The notes under the pieces are model-generated. The model was not told where the DNA came from. It did no database searches and saw only the letters and a list, made by a program, of their open reading frames with translations. Made by a program: the position numbers and the translations under genes. Below are positions 9,984-18,032 of a DNA stretch of 64,000 nt, in pieces. Each line of letters opens with the position of its first letter. Position 1 is the stretch's first letter. The DNA comes from Tsuneonella aeria (lineage in GTDB: Bacteria; Pseudomonadota; Alphaproteobacteria; Sphingomonadales; Sphingomonadaceae), in the NCBI RefSeq assembly GCF_009827495.1, contig NZ_WTZA01000001.1, positions 1,748,001-1,812,000 on the forward strand, in the 5' to 3' direction.

Positions 9984-11387
9984 CTAGTGCCCGGCTTGCG
10001 GGCCCCGCTTGAGGCCCGACGCCTCCAGCTGCGCGTCGATCTGCTCCATCAGCCGCGCCAGCCCGGCTTCGTCGGTGCTTTCGGCGCGGGCCACCAGCAC
10101 GTCCTGCGTGTTCGATGCGCGCAGCAGCCACCACCCGTCGGGCGTTGTGACGCGGACCCCGTCGGTGCCGTCCACGTCTGCGCCGGTGCCGGACAGGCGC
10201 GCCTTCACTTCCTCGATCGCGGCGAACTTGCGGCTTTCATCGACCTGGAACCGCAGTTCGGGCGTGTTGACCATCGCCGGCATCGCGCTGCGCAATTCCG
10301 TCACCGACTTGCCGAGCCTTGCTGACGCCGCGATCAGCCGAACGCCGGCATAAAGCGCGTCGTCATAGCCGTAATACGTGTCAGCAAAGAAGACGTGGCC
10401 GCTCATCTCGCCGGCCAGCGGCGCGCCTGTTTCCTTCATTTTGGACTTAATCAGGCTGTGCCCGGTCTTCCACATCAAGGGCTTGCCGCCGAGTTCCGCC
10501 ACGCGTTCGAACAGCGCGCGGCTGGCCTTCACATCGGCGATGATCGTCGCGCCGGGCCGTTCGCGAAGCAGGTCTTCGGCATAGATCATCAGGAGCTGAT
10601 CGCCCCAGATGATGCGGCCTTCCCCGTCGATCGCGCCGATCCGGTCGCCGTCGCCGTCGAAAGCCACTCCGAAGTCGAGGTTCTTCTCGCTGACAAGCCG
10701 GCGCAGGTCTTCAAGGTTTTCCGGAACGGTAGGATCAGGATGATGGTTGGGAAAGTTCCCGTCGACTTCGGTGAAGAGAAGATGATGTTCGCCGGGAAGC
10801 CGGGCGGCGAGCGCCTCGAGCGCGGGGCCGGCGGCGCCGTTGCCCGCGTCCCAGCCGATCCGAAGTCCGGCCAGCGCTTCGTGGCCGATCCCCTCCAGCC
10901 CGGCGACCAGGCGATCGATGTATTCGGCCATGATCTCGCGGCTTTCGACCGAGCCGGAGCCATCCGCCCATTCGCCGGCCTCCGCGCGGCGGCCGATCTC
11001 GAGGATGTCGGCCCCGAAGAACGGCCGGCCCTGGGATACCATCTTGAAGCCGTTGTAATTGGCGGGATTGTGGCTGCCAGTTATCTGAATGCCGCCATCT
11101 ACATCTTCGGCTGAGGCTTCGGCGTAATAGAGCATCGGGGTGGGGCCCATCCCCACGCGCACCACGTCGCATCCGCTGGCGGTGAGCCCTTCGATCAGCG
11201 CGTGCTCCAGCATGGGGGAGCTGACGCGGCCGTCGTATCCCACGGCGACCCTGGTCCCCCCCGCTTCCCGCAGCATGGTGGCAAAGCCGCGCCCGATCGC
11301 GCGGGCGTCATCCGCGCCCAGGGTTTCGCCGATGATCCCGCGGATATCGTATTCGCGGAGGATAGTGGGATCGAAAGTGTGGCTCAC
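9984..11387 (-). CDS. Phosphomannomutase/phosphoglucomutase
   Basis: Alpha-D-phosphohexomutase of 467 residues (AlgC/ManB type) interconverting hexose 6- and 1-phosphates for sugar-nucleotide and polysaccharide synthesis. Domain 1 carries the phosphoserine loop TGSHNPANYNG with active Ser at about 105. Domain 2 has the metal loop DGDGDR near 244. Domain 3 has the sugar-binding GEMSGHVFF, and domain 4 has RASNTQ. The start is GTG 11387, with GAGGAA 7 bases upstream; the downstream residues (HTFDPTILREYDIRG) match the family start. It is last in a minus-strand run after mipZ and the J-domain gene, 11 bases after the latter. Which sugar it prefers cannot be told from sequence. Confidence 0.95.
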   Translation of the reverse strand: MSHTFDPTILREYDIRGIIGETLGADDARAIGRGFATMLREAGGTRVAVGYDGRVSSPMLEHALIEGLTASGCDVVRVGMGPTPMLYYAEASAEDVDGGIQITGSHNPANYNGFKMVSQGRPFFGADILEIGRRAEAGEWADGSGSVESREIMAEYIDRLVAGLEGIGHEALAGLRIGWDAGNGAAGPALEALAARLPGEHHLLFTEVDGNFPNHHPDPTVPENLEDLRRLVSEKNLDFGVAFDGDGDRIGAIDGEGRIIWGDQLLMIYAEDLLRERPGATIIADVKASRALFERVAELGGKPLMWKTGHSLIKSKMKETGAPLAGEMSGHVFFADTYYGYDDALYAGVRLIAASARLGKSVTELRSAMPAMVNTPELRFQVDESRKFAAIEEVKARLSGTGADVDGTDGVRVTTPDGWWLLRASNTQDVLVARAESTDEAGLARLMEQIDAQLEASGLKRGPQAGH

Positions 11388-11398
11388 GCGCGTATTCC

Positions 11399-11686
11399 TC
11401 AACTGGATCCGGGTAGCTGCGCCAGCAGCAGGTCGCGCGCCGCATTCACCGCGTGCACCTGTGCGTTCGTGCCCCCCCGATCGGGATGGACTGCGGCAAG
11501 CTTGCGGCGGTGAGCCTCCACGATCTCGGCACGCGAAGCGCCTTCGCGCACCGCCAGCAACTGACGCGCTTCGAAAACGGCCAAGCCGCGGGTCGGTTTC
11601 GCGGTCAGGTATTCCCATGGCCAGCGGCCCAGGACCACCCGGACGGCGAGCGCGATCAGCGCGGCGAAGAACAGCAGCTTGAGCAT
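11399..11686 (-). CDS. Membrane-anchored J-domain protein
   Basis: A protein of 95 residues with an N-terminal hydrophobic anchor (about 3-20) and a C-terminal partial J domain containing the HPD motif (AAVHPDRGGTNAQVHAVNAARD). This matches the TIM14/DjlC-like small J proteins of alphaproteobacteria. It should recruit and stimulate DnaK at the inner membrane. It sits between mipZ (23-bp gap) and the phosphomannomutase gene (11-bp gap), so all three are probably one transcript. The client is unknown. Confidence 0.85.
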   Translation of the reverse strand: MLKLLFFAALIALAVRVVLGRWPWEYLTAKPTRGLAVFEARQLLAVREGASRAEIVEAHRRKLAAVHPDRGGTNAQVHAVNAARDLLLAQLPGSS

Positions 11687-11709
11687 CGCCGGCGGGGCTA
11701 GCGGTTAAG

Positions 11710-12531
11710 TCAGGCCAGCGCCAGTTCCGCTTCCCTGGCCGTGCTGGCAGGCAGGTTCAGCGCGGCGACCAGCGCCCGCAGTTCCTGCCGCGCCACCAGG
11801 TGGCTGGTCCCGAGTTCGCCGAGATGGCCCTTGTCCAGCAGCGTCAGCCCGCTGGGGAACAGTTCGCGATAGATGACCCGTTCGGACAGGCCGTGCGCCA
11901 CGCGGAAGCCGACGCGCTTGGACAGTTCCGCCAGCGCGCGTTCGATGCGGGCCATGTTGCGCGCCTCGGTATGGCCGGTGCGGTTGCGCACGACGACCCA
12001 GTCCATTTCGCGCCGGTTCTGTTCGATCTGGCTGCGGCTGCGCTTGATGCGGGCTTCCCAGATCAGCTCCGCATAGAAAGACAGGCGCCGCACCTTGAAG
12101 GTTTCGGCGTCGACCTGGCCGATGAGGTCGAAATCGACGAAACTGTCGTTGAGCGGGGTGACGAGCGTGTCCGCCTCGGTCGCGGCATGGCGTGCCAGGG
12201 GATCGTCGCGCCCCGGGGTGTCGAACACCACGAAGTCGTGACCTTCCGCAAGGTTCGCGACCACGGCCTCCAGTTCCTCCGGGGTTCCGTCCTCGAACAC
12301 TTCGAACCGGGCGGTGGGCAGGTCGATGCCGCGCCGGGCGGCGGTTTCCTGCCGGTTCTCGAAATAGCGATACAGCGTGCGCTGGCGCGGATCGAGATCG
12401 ATGGCCGCCACTTTCGCCCCGCGGTAGGCGAGCGCGACGGCGATATGCACCGCTGTGGTCGATTTGCCGGTGCCGCCCTTCTCGTTGGCGAAGACGATGC
12501 GATGAGCGGCCTTTGTGGCGGACTTGGTCAC
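11710..12531 (-). CDS. mipZ: Division plane positioning ATPase MipZ
   Basis: ParA-superfamily ATPase of 273 residues. It shows the deviant Walker A NEKGGTGKST near residues 17-26, switch I DLDPRQRTL, and Walker B VVFDTPG followed by RDDPL. In Caulobacter MipZ forms a gradient from the ParB-bound pole and blocks FtsZ assembly away from midcell. The region SFVDFDLIGQVD and the conserved RNRTGHTEARN are characteristic of MipZ rather than ParA. The gene is divergent from panC with a 70-bp gap and heads the J-domain/phosphomannomutase run. Confidence 0.93.
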   Translation of the reverse strand: MTKSATKAAHRIVFANEKGGTGKSTTAVHIAVALAYRGAKVAAIDLDPRQRTLYRYFENRQETAARRGIDLPTARFEVFEDGTPEELEAVVANLAEGHDFVVFDTPGRDDPLARHAATEADTLVTPLNDSFVDFDLIGQVDAETFKVRRLSFYAELIWEARIKRSRSQIEQNRREMDWVVVRNRTGHTEARNMARIERALAELSKRVGFRVAHGLSERVIYRELFPSGLTLLDKGHLGELGTSHLVARQELRALVAALNLPASTAREAELALA

Positions 12532-12601
12532 GCGTGCATTCCCGTTTGGCCCCCGCTAGGGGCGTTGATCGCAGGGCAGAATAGCTGAGGGACGGGCGGA
12601 C

Positions 12602-13456
12602 GTGCAAACGGCGACGACGCTGGAAGTGTTGAGAAAGGCCGTGGCGGGCCTGCGCCAGGATCGTGCGCGTGTCGCTCTCGTGCCCACGATGGGCGCACTG
12701 CATGAAGGGCACCTGACCCTGGTACGCGAGGCACGCCGCCATGCCGACGCGGTGGTGGTCTCCATCTTCGTCAACCCGCGGCAGTTCGGGCCCAACGAGG
12801 ATCTCGACGCTTACCCGCGCCAGCTGGCGGCCGACACCGCGCTGCTGGAGAACGAAGGGGTGGAGCTGCTGTGGGCGCCCGAAGTCGGCGCGATGTACCC
12901 GGCGGGGTTCGCCACCAATGTTTCGGTGACGGGCGTGAGCGAGCGGCTGTGCGGCGCGGCACGGCCGGGGCATTTCGACGGGGTGGCGACCGTCGTCTGC
13001 AAGCTGTTCAACCAGGTTCGGCCCGATGTGGCGCTGTTCGGCGAAAAGGACTGGCAGCAGCTCGCCGTCATCCGCCGCATGGCGCGCGACCTCGACCTCA
13101 CCGCGCCGCACGCCGATGCGATCGTGGGCGTGGCGACCGTGCGCGAAGCGGATGGGCTCGCGTTGTCGAGCCGCAACCGGTACCTGACGCCGGAGGCCCG
13201 CACCCGGGCGGGCGCGCTGCCCCGCGCGATGCGCCGGGCGATCGTCGCGCTGCTTGCCGGCGCGGATGCAGGTGGCACACTCACCGCAATGGAGGCCGAA
13301 ATCGTCGCGGCAGGATTTGCCAGCGTCGATTACGCCGATCTTGCCGATGCCGCCACGCTCGCACCTCTCCCCGCGCTCGGGCCGGAGCCTGCCCGGCTGC
13401 TCGTCGCCGCCCGCATCGGCGGCACGCGCCTGATCGACAACATGCCAGTCGCCTGA
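12602..13456 (+). CDS. panC: Pantothenate synthetase
   Basis: Joins pantoate and beta-alanine with ATP to make pantothenate for coenzyme A. The 284-residue length is normal. The nucleotidyltransferase HxGH motif appears as MGALHEGHLTLV; FVNPRQFGPNEDLDAYPR binds substrate, and LFGEKDWQQ and LSSRNRYL are family blocks. The start is GTG at 12602. It stands alone; panB and panD are not in the window. Confidence 0.97.
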   Translation: MQTATTLEVLRKAVAGLRQDRARVALVPTMGALHEGHLTLVREARRHADAVVVSIFVNPRQFGPNEDLDAYPRQLAADTALLENEGVELLWAPEVGAMYPAGFATNVSVTGVSERLCGAARPGHFDGVATVVCKLFNQVRPDVALFGEKDWQQLAVIRRMARDLDLTAPHADAIVGVATVREADGLALSSRNRYLTPEARTRAGALPRAMRRAIVALLAGADAGGTLTAMEAEIVAAGFASVDYADLADAATLAPLPALGPEPARLLVAARIGGTRLIDNMPVA

Positions 13457-13544
13457 AGCGCGCGCGCGCCGGGACTGCGCGTCTTGGGGGAATCGGCGGA
13501 GTGGCCCGAGGCGGCTCGCACGTCGCGGCGATCGAGTGGGTGAA

Positions 13545-13573
13545 ATGGAGCGGGGAAGATGGAGCGGGTAAGG
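13545..13573. repeat. 14-bp tandem repeat of the tRNA-Gly 3' end
   Basis: ATGGAGCGGG occurs at 13545-13554 and again, 14 bases on, at 13559-13568, where it forms the acceptor 3' strand of the tRNA. It looks like a small slippage duplication of the tRNA end. Confidence 0.6.
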
Positions 13574-13633
13574 GGAATCGAACCCCTCTAGCTAGCTTGG
13601 AAGGCTAGAGCATTACCACTATGCTATACCCGC
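13560..13633 (-). tRNA. tRNA-Gly(TCC)
   Basis: Cloverleaf read on the minus strand: acceptor GCGGGTA at the 5' end (13633), anticodon arm CTAGCCTTCCAAGCTAG with TCC anticodon, T-arm GGGGTTCGATTCCCC, and encoded CCA (13562-13560). It reads GGA and other glycine codons. An imperfect copy of its 3' end lies directly downstream. Confidence 0.96.
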
Positions 13634-13712
13634 CCGGACCAGACAATCTGGGCAGCGCGCCGCTTGCCACGCGGTGCCCGCGTGCGTCAACCGGATCGTT
13701 GCGCGCCTGGCG

Positions 13713-14252
13713 TCAGTGGCCGGGAAATTCCATCAACGCCTCGACCGTCAAACCGGCGCTGCGCAGCCGCTCCGCGCCCTGGAGATCGGGCAGGTCGATC
13801 ACGAACAGCGCCTGGTCGACCGCAGCGCCGGCACGCCGCATCAGTTGCGCGGCCGCAATTGCCGTGCCGCCGGTGGCGATCAGATCGTCGACGATCGCGA
13901 TGCGCTGGCCAGGGGTGACGGCGGTGGGGTCGATTTCGAGCCGGTCCGTGCCGTATTCCAGCGCATAGTCGATCCCGAGGGTGGCGACCGGGATCTTTCC
14001 CGGCTTGCGGATGGGAACGAACCCGATCCCGAGTTCGACCGCCACCGCGGCACCGAAGATGAACCCCCGCGCCTCCATCCCGGCGATGGCATCCGCCCCG
14101 CCCGCGCGTGCGCGATGGGCGAGGTGCCGGACGGCGGAGCGCAAGCCCTGCGCGTCGGCGACGAGCGGGGTGATGTCGCGGAACATCACCCCCGGTTCAG
14201 GAAAATCGGGCACCGTGCGGACCAGCGCCCGCACCGCTGCGATATCGAGCAT
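13713..14252 (-). CDS. apt: Adenine phosphoribosyltransferase
   Basis: Salvages adenine to AMP using PRPP. The 179 residues include the family start (VRTVPDFPEPGVMFRDITPL), the adenine pocket region GMEARGFIFG, and the PRPP loop VDDLIATGGTA. ATG 14252 lies 22 bases after the cytochrome c1 stop on the same strand, so it probably rides on the petABC transcript. The link between purine salvage and bc1 is positional only. Confidence 0.96.
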   Translation of the reverse strand: MLDIAAVRALVRTVPDFPEPGVMFRDITPLVADAQGLRSAVRHLAHRARAGGADAIAGMEARGFIFGAAVAVELGIGFVPIRKPGKIPVATLGIDYALEYGTDRLEIDPTAVTPGQRIAIVDDLIATGGTAIAAAQLMRRAGAAVDQALFVIDLPDLQGAERLRSAGLTVEALMEFPGH

Positions 14253-14274
14253 GCGGGCTGCCCCGCCGTCGGCC

Positions 14275-15153
14275 TCAGGCGTGCTTCTTCTTCGGCTTGA
14301 TCGCGGCCCAGACCTGCCCCTTGGCGAGGTAGGCAAGGATCGTCGCGAACAGCAGGAAGCCCATCACCGGCCAGCCGACCTGGGTCCGCTTCACCTTCTT
14401 GGGTTCAGCCGTCCAGGTGAGGAAGGCGGCAACGTCCTTGCTCATCTGGTCCACCGTGGCGCGCGGCTGCCCTTCGGCATAGGTCACCTGGCCTTCGGCC
14501 GTGAGCGGCGGCGCCATCGCGATGTTGAGGTTCGCGAAATAGGGGTTGAAATGCGTGTTGGGCGGCGTTGCGAATTCGGGGAATTCGTCGCGCACGTTCT
14601 TGCCGCCGATGCTGAAGGTATCGACGTTGCGATAGCCGGTCAGCAGCGAATAGACGTAGTCGGTGCCGTGGTGGCGCGCCTTGGTGATCAGCGAAAGATC
14701 GGGCGGGATGGCATTGTTGTTCGCCGCGCCTGCCGCCACCGCGTTGGGATAGGGGGAGGGGAAGTAATCGGTCGGCAGGCCGGGCCGCAGGGTCGCCTCG
14801 CCCGTGGCGGGATCGATGCCCGGCACCTGGAAGCCGGCGGCCAGCGCCTTAACTTCGGCTTCGGAATAGCCGAGCGCCGCCATGTCGCGGAACGCCACGA
14901 ACTTCAGGCTGTGGCACGCCGCGCAGACTTCCTTGTAAACCTGGAAGCCGCGCTGGAGCTGCGCCAGGTCCCAGGTGCCGAAGGGGCCGTCCGACTGCAG
15001 GTTCGCCGGGCGGGCCGGCAAGTGGAATTCATGCTCGACGGTCGGCTCCTTGAGCTGTCCGTCGGCGATGACCGTGGCGAGCCCGTTGCCGAGGCCCCAG
15101 AGGGCAGCGACACTGAAGAACAGGCCGGCGAGGATTCCGATAAGGCGGATCAT
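14275..15153 (-). CDS. petC: Cytochrome c1 of the bc1 complex
   Basis: Haem c subunit of ubiquinol-cytochrome c oxidoreductase, exposed to the periplasm. The 292 residues show an N-terminal signal/membrane segment, the haem site C77-A-A-C80-H81, the axial Met region IAMAPPL, and a C-terminal anchor (GWPVMGFLLFATILAYLAKG) with a basic tail. It follows petB by 24 bases and petA before it, the standard petABC order. Confidence 0.97.
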   Translation of the reverse strand: MIRLIGILAGLFFSVAALWGLGNGLATVIADGQLKEPTVEHEFHLPARPANLQSDGPFGTWDLAQLQRGFQVYKEVCAACHSLKFVAFRDMAALGYSEAEVKALAAGFQVPGIDPATGEATLRPGLPTDYFPSPYPNAVAAGAANNNAIPPDLSLITKARHHGTDYVYSLLTGYRNVDTFSIGGKNVRDEFPEFATPPNTHFNPYFANLNIAMAPPLTAEGQVTYAEGQPRATVDQMSKDVAAFLTWTAEPKKVKRTQVGWPVMGFLLFATILAYLAKGQVWAAIKPKKKHA

Positions 15154-15177
15154 TGTCGTTTTCCTTGAACCTGTCGC

Positions 15178-16470
15178 TTACGTCGCCGGCGTGGCGTTCT
15201 CGCCGAGGACGGCCGCCTTGTCTTCGCCCAGCACCGCTTCGGTGATGGAATAGGGCAGCGGCTCCGGTCGCTCGATCATCGAGACGATCGGCAGGATGAC
15301 GAGGAAGTGGAGGAAGTAGTACGCCGTCGCCAGCTGGCTGAGCATGACGTAGGGCTCTTCCGCCGGCGCGCCGCCGCACCAGAACAGGATCGCCATGGCG
15401 ACGAGGAACACGTACCAGAACTTGCGGAACAGCGGGCGGTAGTGGCCGCTGCGCACCGGGCCCTTGTCCAGCCACGGCAGGAAGAACCACAGCAGGATCG
15501 CGCCGAACATCGCCAGCACGCCCATCAGCTTGGCGGGGATGAAGAAGAAGTCCGCGGTGAAGGCGCGCAGGATGGCGTAGAACGGCCAGAAGTACCATTC
15601 GGGCACGATGTGCGCCGGCGTCGAAAGCGGGTTCGCCTCGATGTAGTTGTCCGGGTGGCCCAGCAGGTTGGGGCCGAAGAACAGCAGGCCGCAGTAGATC
15701 AGCAGGAACACGCCCAGCCCGAAGCCGTCCTTCGCCGTGTAGTACGGGTGGAACGGCACGGTGTCGCTTTCCTGCTTCACCTCGATCCCGGTCGGGTTCG
15801 ACGAACCCGGGATGTGCAGCGCCCAGATGTGCAGGATCACCGCGCCCGCGATCACGAACGGCAGCAGGAAGTGCAGGCTGAAGAAGCGGTTGAGCGCGGC
15901 GTTGTCGGGCGCGTAACCGCCCAGCAGCCAGACCTGGATCGGCTCGCCCACCACCGGAATGGCGCCGAACAGGCCGGTGATGACCTTGGCCCCCCAGAAG
16001 CTCATCTGGCCCCACGGCAGGACATAGCCCATGAACGCGGTGGCCATCATCAGCAGGAATATGACCACGCCGATCAGCCAGATCATCTCGCGCGGGGCCT
16101 TGTAGCTCGAATAGAAGAAGCCGCGGAAGATGTGGAGGTAGATCACCACGAAGAACATGCTGGCGCCGTTGGCGTGCGCATAGCGCAGCATCCAGCCCCA
16201 GTTGACGTCGCGCATGATGTGTTCGGTCGAGGCGAAGGCCACCGAAGCGTTCGACGCGTAGTGCATCGCCAGGATGACGCCGGTGACGATCTGCAACACC
16301 AGGCAGAAACCGGCGAGAACGCCGAAATTCCACATGTAATTGAGGTTGCGCGGCACGGGATAGCCGGCGCCCACCGCGTTGAAGACGAGGCGCGGCAGCG
16401 GCAGCTTCTCGTCGAGAAACCGCATGACCGGGTTAACGGGTTCGTATTGCTTGGCCCAGGGGAAGCTCAT
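15178..16470 (-). CDS. petB: Cytochrome b of the bc1 complex
   Basis: Di-haem membrane subunit with the Qo and Qi sites. The 430 residues contain eight hydrophobic helices. Haem-ligand histidines are visible in [22 protein letters not shown] and in [20 protein letters not shown]. The Qo-site motif is [17 protein letters not shown] 16470 lies 20 bases after the petA stop. The C-terminus beyond helix H is a short polar tail. Full-length cytochrome b as in other alphaproteobacteria, not the split b6 form. Confidence 0.98.
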   Translation of the reverse strand: MSFPWAKQYEPVNPVMRFLDEKLPLPRLVFNAVGAGYPVPRNLNYMWNFGVLAGFCLVLQIVTGVILAMHYASNASVAFASTEHIMRDVNWGWMLRYAHANGASMFFVVIYLHIFRGFFYSSYKAPREMIWLIGVVIFLLMMATAFMGYVLPWGQMSFWGAKVITGLFGAIPVVGEPIQVWLLGGYAPDNAALNRFFSLHFLLPFVIAGAVILHIWALHIPGSSNPTGIEVKQESDTVPFHPYYTAKDGFGLGVFLLIYCGLLFFGPNLLGHPDNYIEANPLSTPAHIVPEWYFWPFYAILRAFTADFFFIPAKLMGVLAMFGAILLWFFLPWLDKGPVRSGHYRPLFRKFWYVFLVAMAILFWCGGAPAEEPYVMLSQLATAYYFLHFLVILPIVSMIERPEPLPYSITEAVLGEDKAAVLGENATPAT

Positions 16471-16490
16471 CGTTCTTGCTCTTTCTCGCC

Positions 16491-17063
16491 TCAGCCGACC
16501 CTGACGACGGTGTCGCTGGTGAACTCGTATTCCGGCACTTCGAGGTTGGTGGGCGCCGGGCCCTTGCGAATGCGCGCGGCGGTATCGTAGTGCGAACCGT
16601 GGCAGGGGCAGAAATACCCGCCGAATTCGCCCTTCACCTCGCCCTCGGCGGCGCCCAGCGGCACGCAGCCGAGGTGCGTGCACACGCCCATGGTGATGAG
16701 CATGTCCTCATGCCCTTCCTTGGTGCGTTCCTGCAGGGTCTGCGGATCGCGCAGCGAGCCGACGTTGACCGCGTTGGCCGCGGCGATTTCCTGCGGGGTC
16801 AGGCGGCGCACGAACAGCGGCTGCTTGCGGAACACCGCCTTGATGGCCTGGCCGGGCTGGATCGTGGAGGTATCGATTTCCGTGCTGCTTTCGGCGAGCA
16901 CGTCGGCCGAAGGGGCCATCTGGCTGATCAGCGGATAGAGGACGACGACCCCGCCCGCGCCTGCCGCGGCGACCGCCGCCACGTTGATGAAGTCGCGCCG
17001 CCGGATCCCGTCGTCGGCCACCGTAACGGTGCCGGGGATCGCGTCGCCAGTCGTGTCAGCCAT
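16491..17063 (-). CDS. petA: Rieske iron-sulfur subunit of the bc1 complex
   Basis: The 2Fe-2S subunit that takes the first electron from ubiquinol. The 190 residues start with a twin-arginine-type region ([15 protein letters not shown]) that also serves as the membrane anchor. Cluster-binding boxes are C128-THLGC133 and C152-PCHGS. ATG 17063 is the first gene of petABC. The 219-bp gap upstream should hold the promoter; a TATATC element is visible near 17110 on the minus strand, but I see no well-spaced -35. Confidence 0.97.
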   Translation of the reverse strand: MADTTGDAIPGTVTVADDGIRRRDFINVAAVAAAGAGGVVVLYPLISQMAPSADVLAESSTEIDTSTIQPGQAIKAVFRKQPLFVRRLTPQEIAAANAVNVGSLRDPQTLQERTKEGHEDMLITMGVCTHLGCVPLGAAEGEVKGEFGGYFCPCHGSHYDTAARIRKGPAPTNLEVPEYEFTSDTVVRVG

Positions 17064-17282
17064 CAGCCGTGCCTGCCTTGTTATCGTCTTCGCATGCGCC
17101 CCGCCGGGAATGGCGAAACGCGTGATATACCTGCCGGTCAATCGCGAGAAACGAAGCTGGAGCCCCTGTCGTCGCGGTTCACCACAAAGGCGCGCGAAAC
17201 GCCCGCATGGTGCCGGTTTGCGGCGCGCATATACGCAAGACAGAGCCTTGCCAACCGCCATTTGCGGCCCGTTGCGCGGGTT

Positions 17283-18032
17283 TCAGCGCAGCCCGACCAG
17301 CGAGAGTTGACGGCCATATGTCGGCTCGCCGAGATGGGTCGCGCGGCGATAGGAATAGAACAGCGCCGGTTCGGCGTACGTATCCCGCCCCGCGACCTCG
17401 GGCGCGCGCACACCCGAATCGACGATGGCACGCGCGACGTAACCCGCCAGATCGAACCACCAGCGGCCCGGCTCGCCTTCGCGGAAGAACGCCGCGTCCC
17501 GCTCGGCAAAGGCGGCGCGCATGTCGGTACCCACTTCGTAGCTCGCCTGCCCGATGCAGGGCCCCACGGCGGCGGCGATGTGATCGAGCCGCGCACCCAG
17601 CGCGACCATCGCGGCGACCGTGTTGGCGACGACCCCGCCCTGCGCCCCGCGCCAGCCGGCATGCGCCGCGCCGACCACGCCCGCTTCCGCATCGGCGAGG
17701 AGCACCGGCGCGCAGTCCGCGGTGAGGATGCCGAGCAGCACGCCCGGCCGGTCCGTCACCATGGCATCCGCGTGCGGCCGCGCGTCGTCGCCCCACGCAT
17801 CGCGCACCGTCACCACGTCGGCCGAATGGACCTGGTGCAGGCCGATCAGCGCCGCGCCGGGGAGCACGGCATTGGCGGCAAGACGGCGGTTTTCCGCCAC
17901 GGCCACAGGGTCGTCCCCCGCCCCGAAACCGCAGTTGAGCCCGGCGACCGCGCCGTGCGACACGCCGCCGCGGCGCGACATGAAGCCGTGCGGCACCCCC
18001 CGCAGCGCGGGAACGGTGATCGCCTCAACCAA
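17283..18032 (-). CDS. pgeF: PgeF/YfiH-family multicopper-type purine nucleoside phosphorylase or peptidoglycan editing factor
   Basis: A protein of 249 residues in the DUF152/YfiH family. Conserved metal-site blocks are LHQVHSADV, LTADCAPVLLAD and AAHAGWRGA, with a later GPCIG. Members have been described as polyphenol oxidases, as adenosine/purine nucleoside phosphorylases, and as editors that remove misincorporated residues from peptidoglycan precursors. Its start overlaps the pepN stop by 8 bases, so the two are coupled. Which activity applies here cannot be decided from sequence. Confidence 0.9.
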   Translation of the reverse strand: MVEAITVPALRGVPHGFMSRRGGVSHGAVAGLNCGFGAGDDPVAVAENRRLAANAVLPGAALIGLHQVHSADVVTVRDAWGDDARPHADAMVTDRPGVLLGILTADCAPVLLADAEAGVVGAAHAGWRGAQGGVVANTVAAMVALGARLDHIAAAVGPCIGQASYEVGTDMRAAFAERDAAFFREGEPGRWWFDLAGYVARAIVDSGVRAPEVAGRDTYAEPALFYSYRRATHLGEPTYGRQLSLVGLR

